Origin: M3007 sp046155725
GTDB lineage: Bacteria; Bacteroidota; Bacteroidia; Chitinophagales; Saprospiraceae
Length of the DNA stretch: 27,338 nt
Assembly (NCBI GenBank): GCA_046155725.1
Contig: JBJXFT010000067.1
Location: 1-27,338, forward strand
Direction: 5' to 3'
The translations under genes were made by a program, and so were the position numbers. The notes below the pieces were generated by a model, which worked only from the letters and a program-made list of their open reading frames with translations, made no database searches and was not told the DNA's origin. Positions 21,177 to 27,338 of the stretch are shown here, piece after piece; position 1 is the first letter of the stretch; every line of letters begins with the position of its first letter.

Positions 21177-23666
21177 GTGAAACGCCGCCCAAAAACCACC
21201 GCCGCGCTCGCCCTGCTCCTGCTCGCCTGGCTCTTTTGCCTCCCTCGACCATTGTTCCAAAAACCCCTCAGCGTAGTGCTCGAAGACCGCCGGGGCGAGC
21301 TCCTCGGGGCGCGAATCGCCGAGGACGGCCAATGGCGTTTCCCCACCAGCGATTCACTACCAACCAAATACGAACGCTGCGTGGTGGCTTTTGAAGACAA
21401 GCGATTCTGGTATCACCCCGGCGTAGACCCGCTCAGCCTCGCCCGCGCTTTTTGGCTCAACCTGAAACACGGCCGCGTGGTGAGCGGCGGCAGCACCCTT
21501 ACCATGCAGGTCATCCGGCTCTCCCGCGACAATCCCTCGCGCACCGTTTGGGAAAAAATCCTGGAGATGTTCCTGTCCACACGGCTCGAACTGACCTATT
21601 CCAAAAAAGAAATCCTGTGCCTCTACGCTTCCAATGCGCCGTTTGGTGGCAATGTGGTGGGCCTCGAAGCCGCCTCGTGGCGGTACTATGGCAAACGACC
21701 CGGCCTGCTCACTTGGGCCGAGTGTGCCACGTTGGCTGTTTTACCCAACAGTCCTGCGCTCATTCACCCCGGCAGAAACCGCGCTGTTTTGTTGGCAAAA
21801 CGAAACCGCTTGCTCCAAAAACTTTGGGCGGAAGGCGTGATTTCCGCCTCCGAGTGCGACTACTCGAAAGAAGAACCCTTGCCCGAACAGCCGCTCCCGC
21901 TCCCGCAGCTTGCCCCCCACCTCCTCGACCGATTGATGCTCGAAAGTCAAAGGTCAACCGCCAACGGTCAACAGTCAAAGGTCAACAGTCAAAAGTCAAC
22001 GGTCAACGGTCAAAAGTCAACAGTCAACGGTCAACAGTCAACGGTCAACAGTCAACAGTCAACAGCCTCCCGCCACCGCACCTCCCTCGACAAAAACCTG
22101 CAAGAGCGCATCACCGAAATCCTCGCCCGGCGGCAAGAAATTTATCGGGGCAACGACATCCACAACCTCGCAGCGGTAATTATGGACGTGCCTACGGGCG
22201 AAGTGCTGGCCTACGTTGGCAACGTGGCAGGCGCGGGCAAAGACCACGGCGAATCAGTGGACATCCTCACCGCGCCGCGCAGCACCGGCAGCATCCTCAA
22301 GCCTTACCTCTACGCGCTGGCTTTGGAGAATGGCGACATCTTGCCCAACAGCCTCTTGCACGACACCCCGACTCAACTCGGCGACTACCGCCCCGAAAAT
22401 TATTACGAAACCTACGACGGCGCTGTGCCCGCCCGACGCGCCCTCATCCGCTCACTCAACGTGCCCTTCGTGCTGCTTTTGCAGCAATACGGCCTCGAAA
22501 AATTCCACTTCGGCCTGCAACGCCTCGGCCTGAGCACCTTGAACAAACCGCCCGGGCACTACGGGCTTTCGCTCATTCTGGGTGGCGCGGAGGCCAATTT
22601 ACTCGACATCACGAACACATACACTTGCATGGCGCGCCGCCTCGGTAGTTTTTATGAACGCAATGGCCGCTATGCTCCCGACGATTTTCGCAGCCCACGA
22701 TTGACGGTTGACCCCGCCAAGTCGGGGCAGGCAGGCCAACGGCCAACGGCCAATCGCCCACAGCCCACCGCCGACCTGCTTAGCGCGGGCAGCATTTGGC
22801 ACACCTTCGAGGCGATGCGCGAGGTAGAACGACCCAACAGCGCGGGGGAGTGGCAACTTTTCCGGGCGAGCAGGCAGGTGGCTTGGAAAACGGGGACGAG
22901 TTTTGGGTTCCGCGACGCTTGGGCAGCGGGCGTTACGCCGCGCTATGCGGTGGGCGTTTGGGTGGGCAATGCCGATGGCGAGGGGAGGCCGGGCTTGCTG
23001 GGCGTGGAAATGGCCGCGCCCGTGCTGTTCGAGATTTTTCAGCAATTGCCGCAGGAAGGCCGATGGTTCGACCCGCCTTACGACGATATGGAGCAGGTGC
23101 GCCTGTGCCACCAAAGCGGTTTTCGCGCCAGCGACATTTGCGAAGCCGACACGGTGTGGGTTCCAAAATCAGCCCTTCGGGCCGCCGCTTGCCCTTATCA
23201 CCAAGTGTTGCACCTCGACTCGACGGGGCTGTGGCAGGTGACGAGCGACTGCGAATCGCCCGCCGCTATGCAGCACCGCCCGTGGTTTGTGCTGCCGCCC
23301 ATCGAGGAATATTATTTCAAAGGAAAAAACCCGGGCTACCGGTCGCCGCCGCCGTTCCGCGACGATTGCAAAGGCTCGCAGGCGGCGCAAAGCCAATCGC
23401 CGATGCAACTCATTTACCCCAAGCACCCCACGCGGATTTATGTGCCGGTGGATTTGGACGGCAAGTTGGGCAGCACGGTTTTTCAAGTGGCGCACCGCTC
23501 CCGAAGTGCGGCGATTTTCTGGCACTTGGACGGCGATTACCTCGGCACTACCACGGTGTTCCACCAAATGGCTTTGCAGCCACCGGTGGGCAAGCACACG
23601 CTCGCCCTTGTGGACCGCGACGGCTTCCGCTTGGAACAATCTTTTGAAGTGGTGGGGAAAAAGTAG
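21177..23666 (+). CDS. pbpC: Penicillin-binding protein 1C
   Basis: A bifunctional peptidoglycan glycosyltransferase/transpeptidase anchored in the inner membrane, 829 residues. One membrane segment lies at about 7-21. The GT51 domain (about 35-250) shows the catalytic E73 in AFEDKRFWYHPG and the GGSTLTMQVIR motif. The transpeptidase domain (about 300-650) has S372-I-L-K375, the SLN triad (426-428) and K571-T-G. The PbpC C-terminal Ig-like domain occupies about 740-829. Two heptanucleotide-derived stretches are translated in frame: residues 257-296 between the two catalytic domains, and 509-533 within the transpeptidase domain. I chose the GTG at 21177 because homologues begin just before the membrane segment and upstream codons are spacer repeats; the ATG at 21000 is the alternative. 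It diverges from nadB and stands alone; no alpha-2-macroglobulin gene, its usual partner, is adjacent. Confidence 0.94.
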   Translation: MKRRPKTTAALALLLLAWLFCLPRPLFQKPLSVVLEDRRGELLGARIAEDGQWRFPTSDSLPTKYERCVVAFEDKRFWYHPGVDPLSLARAFWLNLKHGRVVSGGSTLTMQVIRLSRDNPSRTVWEKILEMFLSTRLELTYSKKEILCLYASNAPFGGNVVGLEAASWRYYGKRPGLLTWAECATLAVLPNSPALIHPGRNRAVLLAKRNRLLQKLWAEGVISASECDYSKEEPLPEQPLPLPQLAPHLLDRLMLESQRSTANGQQSKVNSQKSTVNGQKSTVNGQQSTVNSQQSTASRHRTSLDKNLQERITEILARRQEIYRGNDIHNLAAVIMDVPTGEVLAYVGNVAGAGKDHGESVDILTAPRSTGSILKPYLYALALENGDILPNSLLHDTPTQLGDYRPENYYETYDGAVPARRALIRSLNVPFVLLLQQYGLEKFHFGLQRLGLSTLNKPPGHYGLSLILGGAEANLLDITNTYTCMARRLGSFYERNGRYAPDDFRSPRLTVDPAKSGQAGQRPTANRPQPTADLLSAGSIWHTFEAMREVERPNSAGEWQLFRASRQVAWKTGTSFGFRDAWAAGVTPRYAVGVWVGNADGEGRPGLLGVEMAAPVLFEIFQQLPQEGRWFDPPYDDMEQVRLCHQSGFRASDICEADTVWVPKSALRAAACPYHQVLHLDSTGLWQVTSDCESPAAMQHRPWFVLPPIEEYYFKGKNPGYRSPPPFRDDCKGSQAAQSQSPMQLIYPKHPTRIYVPVDLDGKLGSTVFQVAHRSRSAAIFWHLDGDYLGTTTVFHQMALQPPVGKHTLALVDRDGFRLEQSFEVVGKK
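21945..22063 (+). repeat. Heptanucleotide array inside pbpC (17 units)
   Basis: Seventeen units in perfect 7-nt register (AGTCAAC, GGTCAAC, AGTCAAA, GGTCAAA, one CGCCAAC), the same family as 52-184. Because three units make 21 nt, the protein shows a 7-residue period (STVNGQK-like). The open frame is kept throughout. Gain or loss of one unit would shift the frame and remove the transpeptidase domain. Confidence 0.95.
22701..22775 (+). repeat. Second, C-rich heptanucleotide tract inside pbpC
   Basis: GGCCAAC, GGCCAAC, GGCCAAT, CGCCCAC, AGCCCAC and CGCCGAC stand in register at 22734-22775. They are preceded by units in the opposite sense (TTGACGGTTGACC, 22701-22713). This is the GGTCAAN family with T changed to C in the third position. 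It encodes a Pro/Gln/Thr-rich loop near residues 509-533. Confidence 0.8.
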
Positions 23667-23670
23667 GGGT

Positions 23671-23779
23671 GCGAATGTACCGGCTGCTTTAGCTGCCGGA
23701 TGCCGCGCTCGGAAGCCGGCAGCTAAAGCAGCCGGTACATTCGCGCTCGAAAGCCGGCAGCTAAAGCAGCCGGTACATT
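23671..23779. repeat. Perfect 29-bp hairpin plus a third copy between convergent genes
   Basis: Left arm 23671-23699 and right arm 23716-23744 are perfect inverted copies (GCGAATGTACCGGCTGCTTT and on) around a 16-nt loop. A third, direct copy of the right arm follows at 23754-23779. The structure fills the whole spacer between pbpC (plus) and the TonB-C-domain gene (minus). It could stop transcription from both sides, although no T-run is present. It resembles REP-type intergenic repeats. Confidence 0.85.
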
Positions 23780-23780
23780 G

Positions 23781-24239
23781 CTACAATTGAACGGTGTAGT
23801 TGTAAGTCACCTCGGCGGGCTTTTCTTTCTTCGCCGGCGCGGGTGGCGCGGTGGGCGTGACGGTGTAGGTCATTTGTGCTTGGGGCGACATGGGCGCGGG
23901 CACTGGAGCGGGCGCTTGCTTTTGTCTTTTGAACTGGACTTTTATTTTCTGGTGGAAAAGGATGTGTATGCCCCGGTTGCGCCCCACGTCGAATTTCAGC
24001 ATCTGCGCCACGCGGCACGCTTCTTCGTCGCAGCCGTGCCCCAAGCCTTGCAGCACCCGGGTGGCCACCACGTTCCCCAGATAGTCAATGTCGTACTCGA
24101 GGTACACGGTGCCTTCCACTCCGGCCTCGAACGCATCCTTCGGGTAGCGCAAGTTGGCATAAATGAACTTGGTCAATTCCTTTGGCCCGCCTTTGAATTG
24201 GGGCTGATGAATGAAGAGCGTCTTTTTGTCTTTTGCCAT
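23781..24239 (-). CDS. Soluble TonB C-terminal-domain protein with a proline-rich tail
   Basis: A 152-residue protein. Residues about 12-100 match the TonB C-terminal fold: PQFKGGPKELTKFIYANLRYPKDAFEAGVEGTVYLEY, then the VLQGLGHGCDEEACRVAQMLKF segment. In normal energy transducers this domain is C-terminal, follows a periplasmic Pro-rich linker, and the protein begins with a membrane anchor. Here there is no signal peptide or membrane segment. The domain comes first and the Pro/Ala/Lys-rich stretch (about 108-143) comes last. The protein therefore cannot act as a classical TonB and is probably a cytoplasmic or adaptor version; stand-alone TonB-C proteins are common in Bacteroidota. The start ATG at 24239 is firm because the domain begins almost at once. 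The function is unknown. Confidence 0.85.
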   Translation of the reverse strand: MAKDKKTLFIHQPQFKGGPKELTKFIYANLRYPKDAFEAGVEGTVYLEYDIDYLGNVVATRVLQGLGHGCDEEACRVAQMLKFDVGRNRGIHILFHQKIKVQFKRQKQAPAPVPAPMSPQAQMTYTVTPTAPPAPAKKEKPAEVTYNYTVQL

Positions 24240-24275
24240 TTTACCCGCCGAAGCCTCGGCGAAGGAGGTTTTTTT
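24238..24275. repeat. CCGCCGAAG spacer motif with hairpin
   Basis: A second site of the motif seen at 933-967. Here it contains a perfect CGCCGA-AGCC-TCGGCG hairpin (24246-24261) followed by a run of eight T. It lies directly upstream of the TonB-C-domain gene start. The rest of the spacer 24276-24458 shows no gene. Confidence 0.5.
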
Positions 24276-24458
24276 TGACGGATTTCCCGCCGTGCGAGCG
24301 CCTTGCGACCCCGCATATTTTTATGGTTGATTCAAATACGGCAGCAAAGGTACTTTTCCCAATCGCTTTCGGGCGCGGCAAAGTTTGTCTTTACCCGCGC
24401 GGTGAAGGATGAAAGCGGCAACTCGGCTAACATCAGCACCTACGATGTGTACCAATCC

Positions 24459-24580
24459 ATACTACTGGACAATTTTCACACGACGACACAACGCCACGAC
24501 GAATATGATTTGAAAGCGTTGAGTTTCGTGTCGTTGTGCCGTCGTGCCGTTGCGTGAAACAAAAATTGTCCAGTAGTGTG
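24459..24580 (-). mobile_element. MITE-like hairpin element, copy 2 (122 bp)
   Basis: The reverse-oriented sister of 9356-9476, about 95% identical by hand alignment. It is flanked by its own exact 10-bp direct repeat GTACCAATCC (24449-24458 and 24581-24590). The two ends read ACTACTGGACAATTTT in inverted orientation. Each copy's left and right ends match each other better than they match the other copy. It lies in the spacer between the TonB-C-domain gene and the hydrolase gene. Confidence 0.87.
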
Positions 24581-24602
24581 GTACCAATCCCTTTTTTTGT
24601 TT

Positions 24603-25277
24603 TTACGGGCGAAAAACGTAGCGCGCCAGCTGCTCCGCGGCCACCTGTTCGATGAGGTGTTTGGCACCGGGCAGTATCTCAAAACGGCCGTTCGGAATGG
24701 CTTCGGCGGCGCGGCGGCTTTCGGCTTCGGTCACCACATTGTCCAAATCGCCCCAGCCGATGGTGACGGGGCAGCGGATTTGGCCGAAGGCTTCGGGCGG
24801 TAGGCCAAGGCCGTTGCCCAGGTCGTGAAGGAATGCTGCAGTGTGGTGGCAGAGTGGTTTCCAATTTTCGGGGCCGTGGGTTTTGGCGAGCGATTCGGCG
24901 AGCGCGGGTGCTTTGGCCTCTATTTTTTCGGGGTCGAACATTCGGCTCATGCTTGCCGATGTTTCTGGCGACCAATCGAGTTTTGTTCCAAAAGTGGTCA
25001 GGCTTCGCACTCGTTCGGGGTGTTGCCAAGCGAGCCACAGCCCAATGTACCCGCCCATGGAGTAACCAAAAATGTCTGCTTGCTCGGCGTTTTTTTCTTC
25101 CAAAAAATTCAAAACCGCGCGGGCAAAAATCTGCATGGAGAACGGCTCGTGGTTGGCCGCACCGCCGTGGCCGGGGAAGTTGAGGGCGTGAATCGGGCGA
25201 TTCTTGTCGGGCATTTGCGCCAGCAAAGCATCGAACTGTGCCGCGCTGCCCAATGCGCCGTGTAGGAATATCTGCAT
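24603..25277 (-). CDS. Alpha/beta-fold hydrolase
   Basis: A cytoplasmic serine hydrolase of 224 residues. The oxyanion HG (6-7, in FLHGALGS) is followed by the NFPGHGG motif (33-39) and the nucleophile elbow GYSMGG with S73. A probable catalytic Asp lies in the IGWGDLDNVV strand, and the catalytic His is H207 in PGAKHLIEQ. The length and motifs fit small esterases of the MenH/BioH/YbfF type; the substrate cannot be told and no pathway neighbour helps. The ATG at 25277 is chosen because the first strand starts there. The extra in-frame codons upstream are translated TTCCAAG spacer repeats. It follows the T9SS type B gene on the same strand with a 46-nt gap and could be cotranscribed with it. 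Confidence 0.9.
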   Translation of the reverse strand: MQIFLHGALGSAAQFDALLAQMPDKNRPIHALNFPGHGGAANHEPFSMQIFARAVLNFLEEKNAEQADIFGYSMGGYIGLWLAWQHPERVRSLTTFGTKLDWSPETSASMSRMFDPEKIEAKAPALAESLAKTHGPENWKPLCHHTAAFLHDLGNGLGLPPEAFGQIRCPVTIGWGDLDNVVTEAESRRAAEAIPNGRFEILPGAKHLIEQVAAEQLARYVFRP

Positions 25278-25282
25278 TTTAG

Positions 25283-25318
25283 TTTCAAGTTCCAAGTTGG
25301 CAAGTTCCAAGTTCCAAG
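25283..25318. repeat. TTCCAAG heptamer array
   Basis: TTTCAAG, TTCCAAG, an 8-nt TTGGCAAG, TTCCAAG, TTCCAAG fill the 46-nt gap between the hydrolase start and the T9SS type B gene stop. Confidence 0.8.
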
Positions 25319-25323
25319 CCCCA

Positions 25324-26547
25324 TTACCTGAGCAGCGTGAGGCTTCCTGCTTTCACTTTTTCCATGCCATCGCATTTGTAGTACAAACGGTAGAGGAAAA
25401 CTCCGGGGTTGGCAGGGCTTCCGTTGGAAGTGCCGTCCCAGGCATCAAACTGGTCGGCTGCGGCGAACACGCGCCCGCCCCAACGGTCGAAAACCTCGAA
25501 GGAGATAAACTCGTCCACCGCGAAGGGGTTGCTGATTCCGAACACGTCGTTCAGGTCGGGCGTGCTTCCGGGCGTGAAAGCGTTGGGGACGAAAACCTGG
25601 TTGCAATCGAGGGTTTTGGGGTCAATGACGGTGACGAGGAGCGTATCGGTGGCGATGCAGCCGTCTTCGTAGTTGAACGTAACTTCGTAGGTCGTCGTCA
25701 CGGTAGGCGTGATGAAAGGCTGGGCTGTGGAAGGGTTGTCCACGCCGGCCAGCGGCGACCAAGTGTATTGGCCCACGCAGTCTTGCGAGACCAATGCTTG
25801 GAATGTGTTGCCGAGGTACACGAGTGTGTCGCGGTTCAGGATTTGGTCGGCTCGGAGGTTGTGTTTTTTGATTTCGTCTTCGTTGAGGGCTTTGCTGTGA
25901 AAGCGCAATTCGTCAAAAACCCCTTGCAGTTCCAAATCGAGGGGGCAAACCGGGTCGCCGACGACGAGGGGCGTGGTGTTGGTGAGGTCAATGCGCGCGG
26001 CAGAGTTTCGGAAGTCTTTCAATTTTCCATTCACGTAGAGCGAATAGAGCGTGTTGCTGCGCGTGATAGTGATGTATTGCCAGCAGGCGTTGGGTTCCAG
26101 TTCTGCGGTGACGGTGACGAGCAGGGTGTCGTTTTCGCTGATGCCGGAGCTGATGCGCCCGAACTTGTCGTTGTAGCGCACCCAAAAAGCATGGCTCAAA
26201 TCGCAGCTGTCTTGCTTTGCCATCACGAGTTGGGAGGCATTTTGCTGCGCGGCTTGAGGGAAGGGGCGGAAATAGAAACTGACGGTGAAATCGCTGGTGC
26301 TGAACACATCGGCGAAAGGCCCGACGAGGTCGAGCGCGTGGTTGGCATCCACAAAGTTCATGGCAGAATCGCGGAGGCCACAGGTGCAGGGTATCCCGCC
26401 TTTGAGGGCGGCGCTGGAGCCGTTGCCACTGTCGTCAATGCCTTTGCAGTTGTCGAACGAAAAGTAGGCTTCCAATTTTTCGGAAACCATTTGGGCGGGC
26501 GCGGCTGCTGCGCAAAAGAGCAAGGGGAGGAGGAAAAAGAATCGCAT
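25324..26547 (-). CDS. LamG-domain protein with T9SS type B (gliding-motility-type) sorting domain
   Basis: A secreted or surface protein of 407 residues. It has a signal peptide (1 to about 19, ending APAQ) and a LamG/concanavalin-like jelly roll (about 25-215). The latter carries the LEAYFSFDNCKGIDDSGNG start, the WQYITITRSNTLYSLYVNGKL strand and the FDELRFHSKALNEDEIKKH end that mark this fold. An Ig-like segment follows (about 235-310, TTTYEVTF). The C-terminal domain (about 318-407) has VFVPNAFTPGSTPDLNDVFGI, FEVFDRWGGRVF, WDGTSNGSPANPGVFLYRLYYKC and a final Leu-Arg, the type B sorting signal used by the type IX system. LamG domains usually bind glycans or act in adhesion; the ligand is unknown. 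The ATG at 26547 begins the signal peptide. Confidence 0.93.
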   Translation of the reverse strand: MRFFFLLPLLFCAAAAPAQMVSEKLEAYFSFDNCKGIDDSGNGSSAALKGGIPCTCGLRDSAMNFVDANHALDLVGPFADVFSTSDFTVSFYFRPFPQAAQQNASQLVMAKQDSCDLSHAFWVRYNDKFGRISSGISENDTLLVTVTAELEPNACWQYITITRSNTLYSLYVNGKLKDFRNSAARIDLTNTTPLVVGDPVCPLDLELQGVFDELRFHSKALNEDEIKKHNLRADQILNRDTLVYLGNTFQALVSQDCVGQYTWSPLAGVDNPSTAQPFITPTVTTTYEVTFNYEDGCIATDTLLVTVIDPKTLDCNQVFVPNAFTPGSTPDLNDVFGISNPFAVDEFISFEVFDRWGGRVFAAADQFDAWDGTSNGSPANPGVFLYRLYYKCDGMEKVKAGSLTLLR

Positions 26548-26564
26548 TCGAGATGAAGTGAACT

Positions 26565-26592
26565 ATGAACGATGAACGATAAACTATGAACA
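26565..26592. repeat. ATGAACG heptamer array
   Basis: ATGAACG, ATGAACG, ATAAACT, ATGAACA in 7-nt register, upstream of the T9SS type B gene. It is the same family as 21148-21175 on the other strand. Confidence 0.75.
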
Positions 26593-26655
26593 GCAAACTA
26601 ATCTGAGCGCGGCAAACGCTCGATAATCGGTGGAAAGTGTAGCGCAATGCGCCGC

Positions 26656-26674
26656 TTCTGGCACTGTGCCAGAA
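26656..26674. other. Perfect TTCTGGCAC/GTGCCAGAA palindrome after ybaB
   Basis: A 9-bp perfect inverted repeat around one base, just downstream of the ybaB stop (26685). On the ybaB strand no T-run follows, so a terminator role is uncertain. Confidence 0.5.
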
Positions 26675-26684
26675 AGCGACCTTT

Positions 26685-27005
26685 TTACCGGCCCAGCATC
26701 CCGCCGAAGTCGCCCATTCCGGGGGGCATCATGCCTTGCAGGAGTTTGCTGCTTTCGAGGGCTGCTTTTTTCTTGGCTTCTTCGAGGGCTTCGTTCACGG
26801 CCACCAGCACCAAGTCTTCCACCTGCTCCAAATCGTTCATGTCCAATTTGGCGGGGTCAATCTTGATGTTTTCGATGTGCAGGTCGCACCCCGCTTTCAC
26901 GGTCACCGCACCGTCGCCGGCATCGGTTTCCACAAAGGTTTCGGCCAGTTTTTGTTGCAGTTCCTCTTGCTGCTTTTGGAGGTTTCCGAGTAGGTTGTCG
27001 AACAT
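26685..27005 (-). CDS. YbaB/EbfC-family nucleoid-associated protein
   Basis: A small DNA-binding protein of 106 residues that normally dimerises and coats the nucleoid. The N-terminal helix (MFDNLLGNLQKQQEELQQKL) is followed by the beta sheet (GAVTVKAGCDLHIENIKIDP) and the LEDLV-like helix (DLEQVEDLVLVAVNEALEEAKKK), then a Gly/Met-rich tail, as expected for the family. I place the start at the ATG at 27005. The same frame stays open upstream through 27030-27323, where it would encode a 7-residue repeat (ISNQQSA), because the array unit contains no stop on this strand. That extension is most likely spacer and not protein. recR, the usual partner of ybaB, is not visible. Confidence 0.9.
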   Translation of the reverse strand: MFDNLLGNLQKQQEELQQKLAETFVETDAGDGAVTVKAGCDLHIENIKIDPAKLDMNDLEQVEDLVLVAVNEALEEAKKKAALESSKLLQGMMPPGMGDFGGMLGR

Positions 27006-27029
27006 GGCTGATTGCTGGTTGATAATTGT

Positions 27030-27323
27030 TGATTGCTGATTGCTGATTGCTGATTGCTGATTGCTGATTGCTGATTGTTGATTGCTGATTGCTGATTGCT
27101 GATTGCTGATTGCTGATTGCTGATTGCTGATTGCTGATTGCTGATTGCTGATTGTTGATTGCTGATTGCTGATTGCTGATTGTTGATTGTTGATTGCTGA
27201 TTGCTGATTGCTGATTGTTGATTGCTGATTGCTGATTGCTGATTGCTGATTGCTGATTGCTGATTGTTGATTGCTGATTGCTGATTGCTGATTGCTGATT
27301 GTTGATTGCTGATTGCTGATTGT
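27030..27323. repeat. 42-unit TGATTGC/TGATTGT heptanucleotide array
   Basis: Forty-two units without a gap, all TGATTGC or TGATTGT, varying only at the seventh base. Looser units link it to the ybaB start at 27005. The last unit breaks down at 27324. On the minus strand all three frames are open (no stop in the 21-nt supercycle), and the frame leading into ybaB is open to the window edge. Confidence 0.97.
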
Positions 27324-27338
27324 TGACTCGGCTATCAA

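Noticed and set aside
19721..21394. 557-codon plus-strand open frame opposite nadB
   Set aside because: A shadow of nadB. The translation has no recognisable motif, and its 3' part crosses the divergent spacer into pbpC in the wrong frame.
26656..26674. Rho-independent terminator of ybaB
   Set aside because: The stem is perfect but no T-run follows on the ybaB strand, so it is listed only as a palindrome.
27030..27323. CRISPR array
   Set aside because: The units are 7 nt with no spacers and no cas genes are present. This is a simple tandem repeat.
27008..27338. A separate repeat-protein gene or N-terminal extension of YbaB
   Set aside because: The frame is open only because the 7-nt unit lacks a stop on that strand. 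The YbaB fold starts at its own ATG at 27005, and the translation is a pure 7-residue repeat.

Overview
The window is a chromosomal segment from a member of the Bacteroidota. Two proteins carry type IX secretion (T9SS) C-terminal sorting domains, one of type A and one of type B. Many start codons are preceded by the Bacteroidota -7 promoter box TAnnTTTG and not by a Shine-Dalgarno sequence. The coding sequence looks GC-rich by eye (not counted). The mixture of housekeeping genes with T9SS cargo, and the abundance of 7-nt intergenic repeats, would suit the Saprospiria/Chitinophagia part of the phylum, but that placement is inference. No rRNA, tRNA or CRISPR was recognised.

Layout. 1-881: a heptanucleotide array running into the stop codon of an OmpR-type response regulator (minus). 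1033-2298: glyA (minus). 2395-3899: a damaged locus where an IS5-family (IS903-group) element has cut off an AAA-ATPase-like gene after 22 codons; the other flank holds only a degraded fragment. 3970-9208: a minus-strand block with signal peptidase I, an unrecognised 464-aa helical protein, ribosomal protein S16 with a long acidic tail, and a sugar nucleotidyltransferase. 9609-16284: two plus-strand genes, a 1678-aa T9SS surface protein and a secreted von Willebrand A protein. 16422-20935: adenine deaminase, a PhnP-like metallo-beta-lactamase hydrolase and nadB (all minus). 21177-23666: pbpC (plus, divergent from nadB). 23781-27005: a soluble TonB-C-domain protein, an alpha/beta hydrolase, a LamG plus T9SS type B protein and ybaB (all minus). 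27030-27323: a 42-unit heptanucleotide array.

The genes form no single pathway. They are mostly core metabolism (one-carbon units, NAD synthesis, purine salvage), envelope assembly (signal peptidase, PBP1C, sugar nucleotide) and secreted surface proteins.

The most unusual content is between the genes. (1) A 121-122 bp non-autonomous hairpin element occurs twice, about 15 kb apart and in opposite orientation, each copy with its own exact 10-bp flanking direct repeat. (2) A 215-bp element with 16-bp terminal inverted repeats, a 5-bp target duplication and four internal GACCTC-N3-GAGGTC palindromes sits 21 bp upstream of the adenine deaminase start. (3) Seven-nucleotide tandem arrays of several different unit sequences fill spacers right up to start and stop codons and also lie inside the pbpC coding sequence. 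(4) The spacing TAnnTTTG-N4-ATG at three genes suggests leaderless transcripts.
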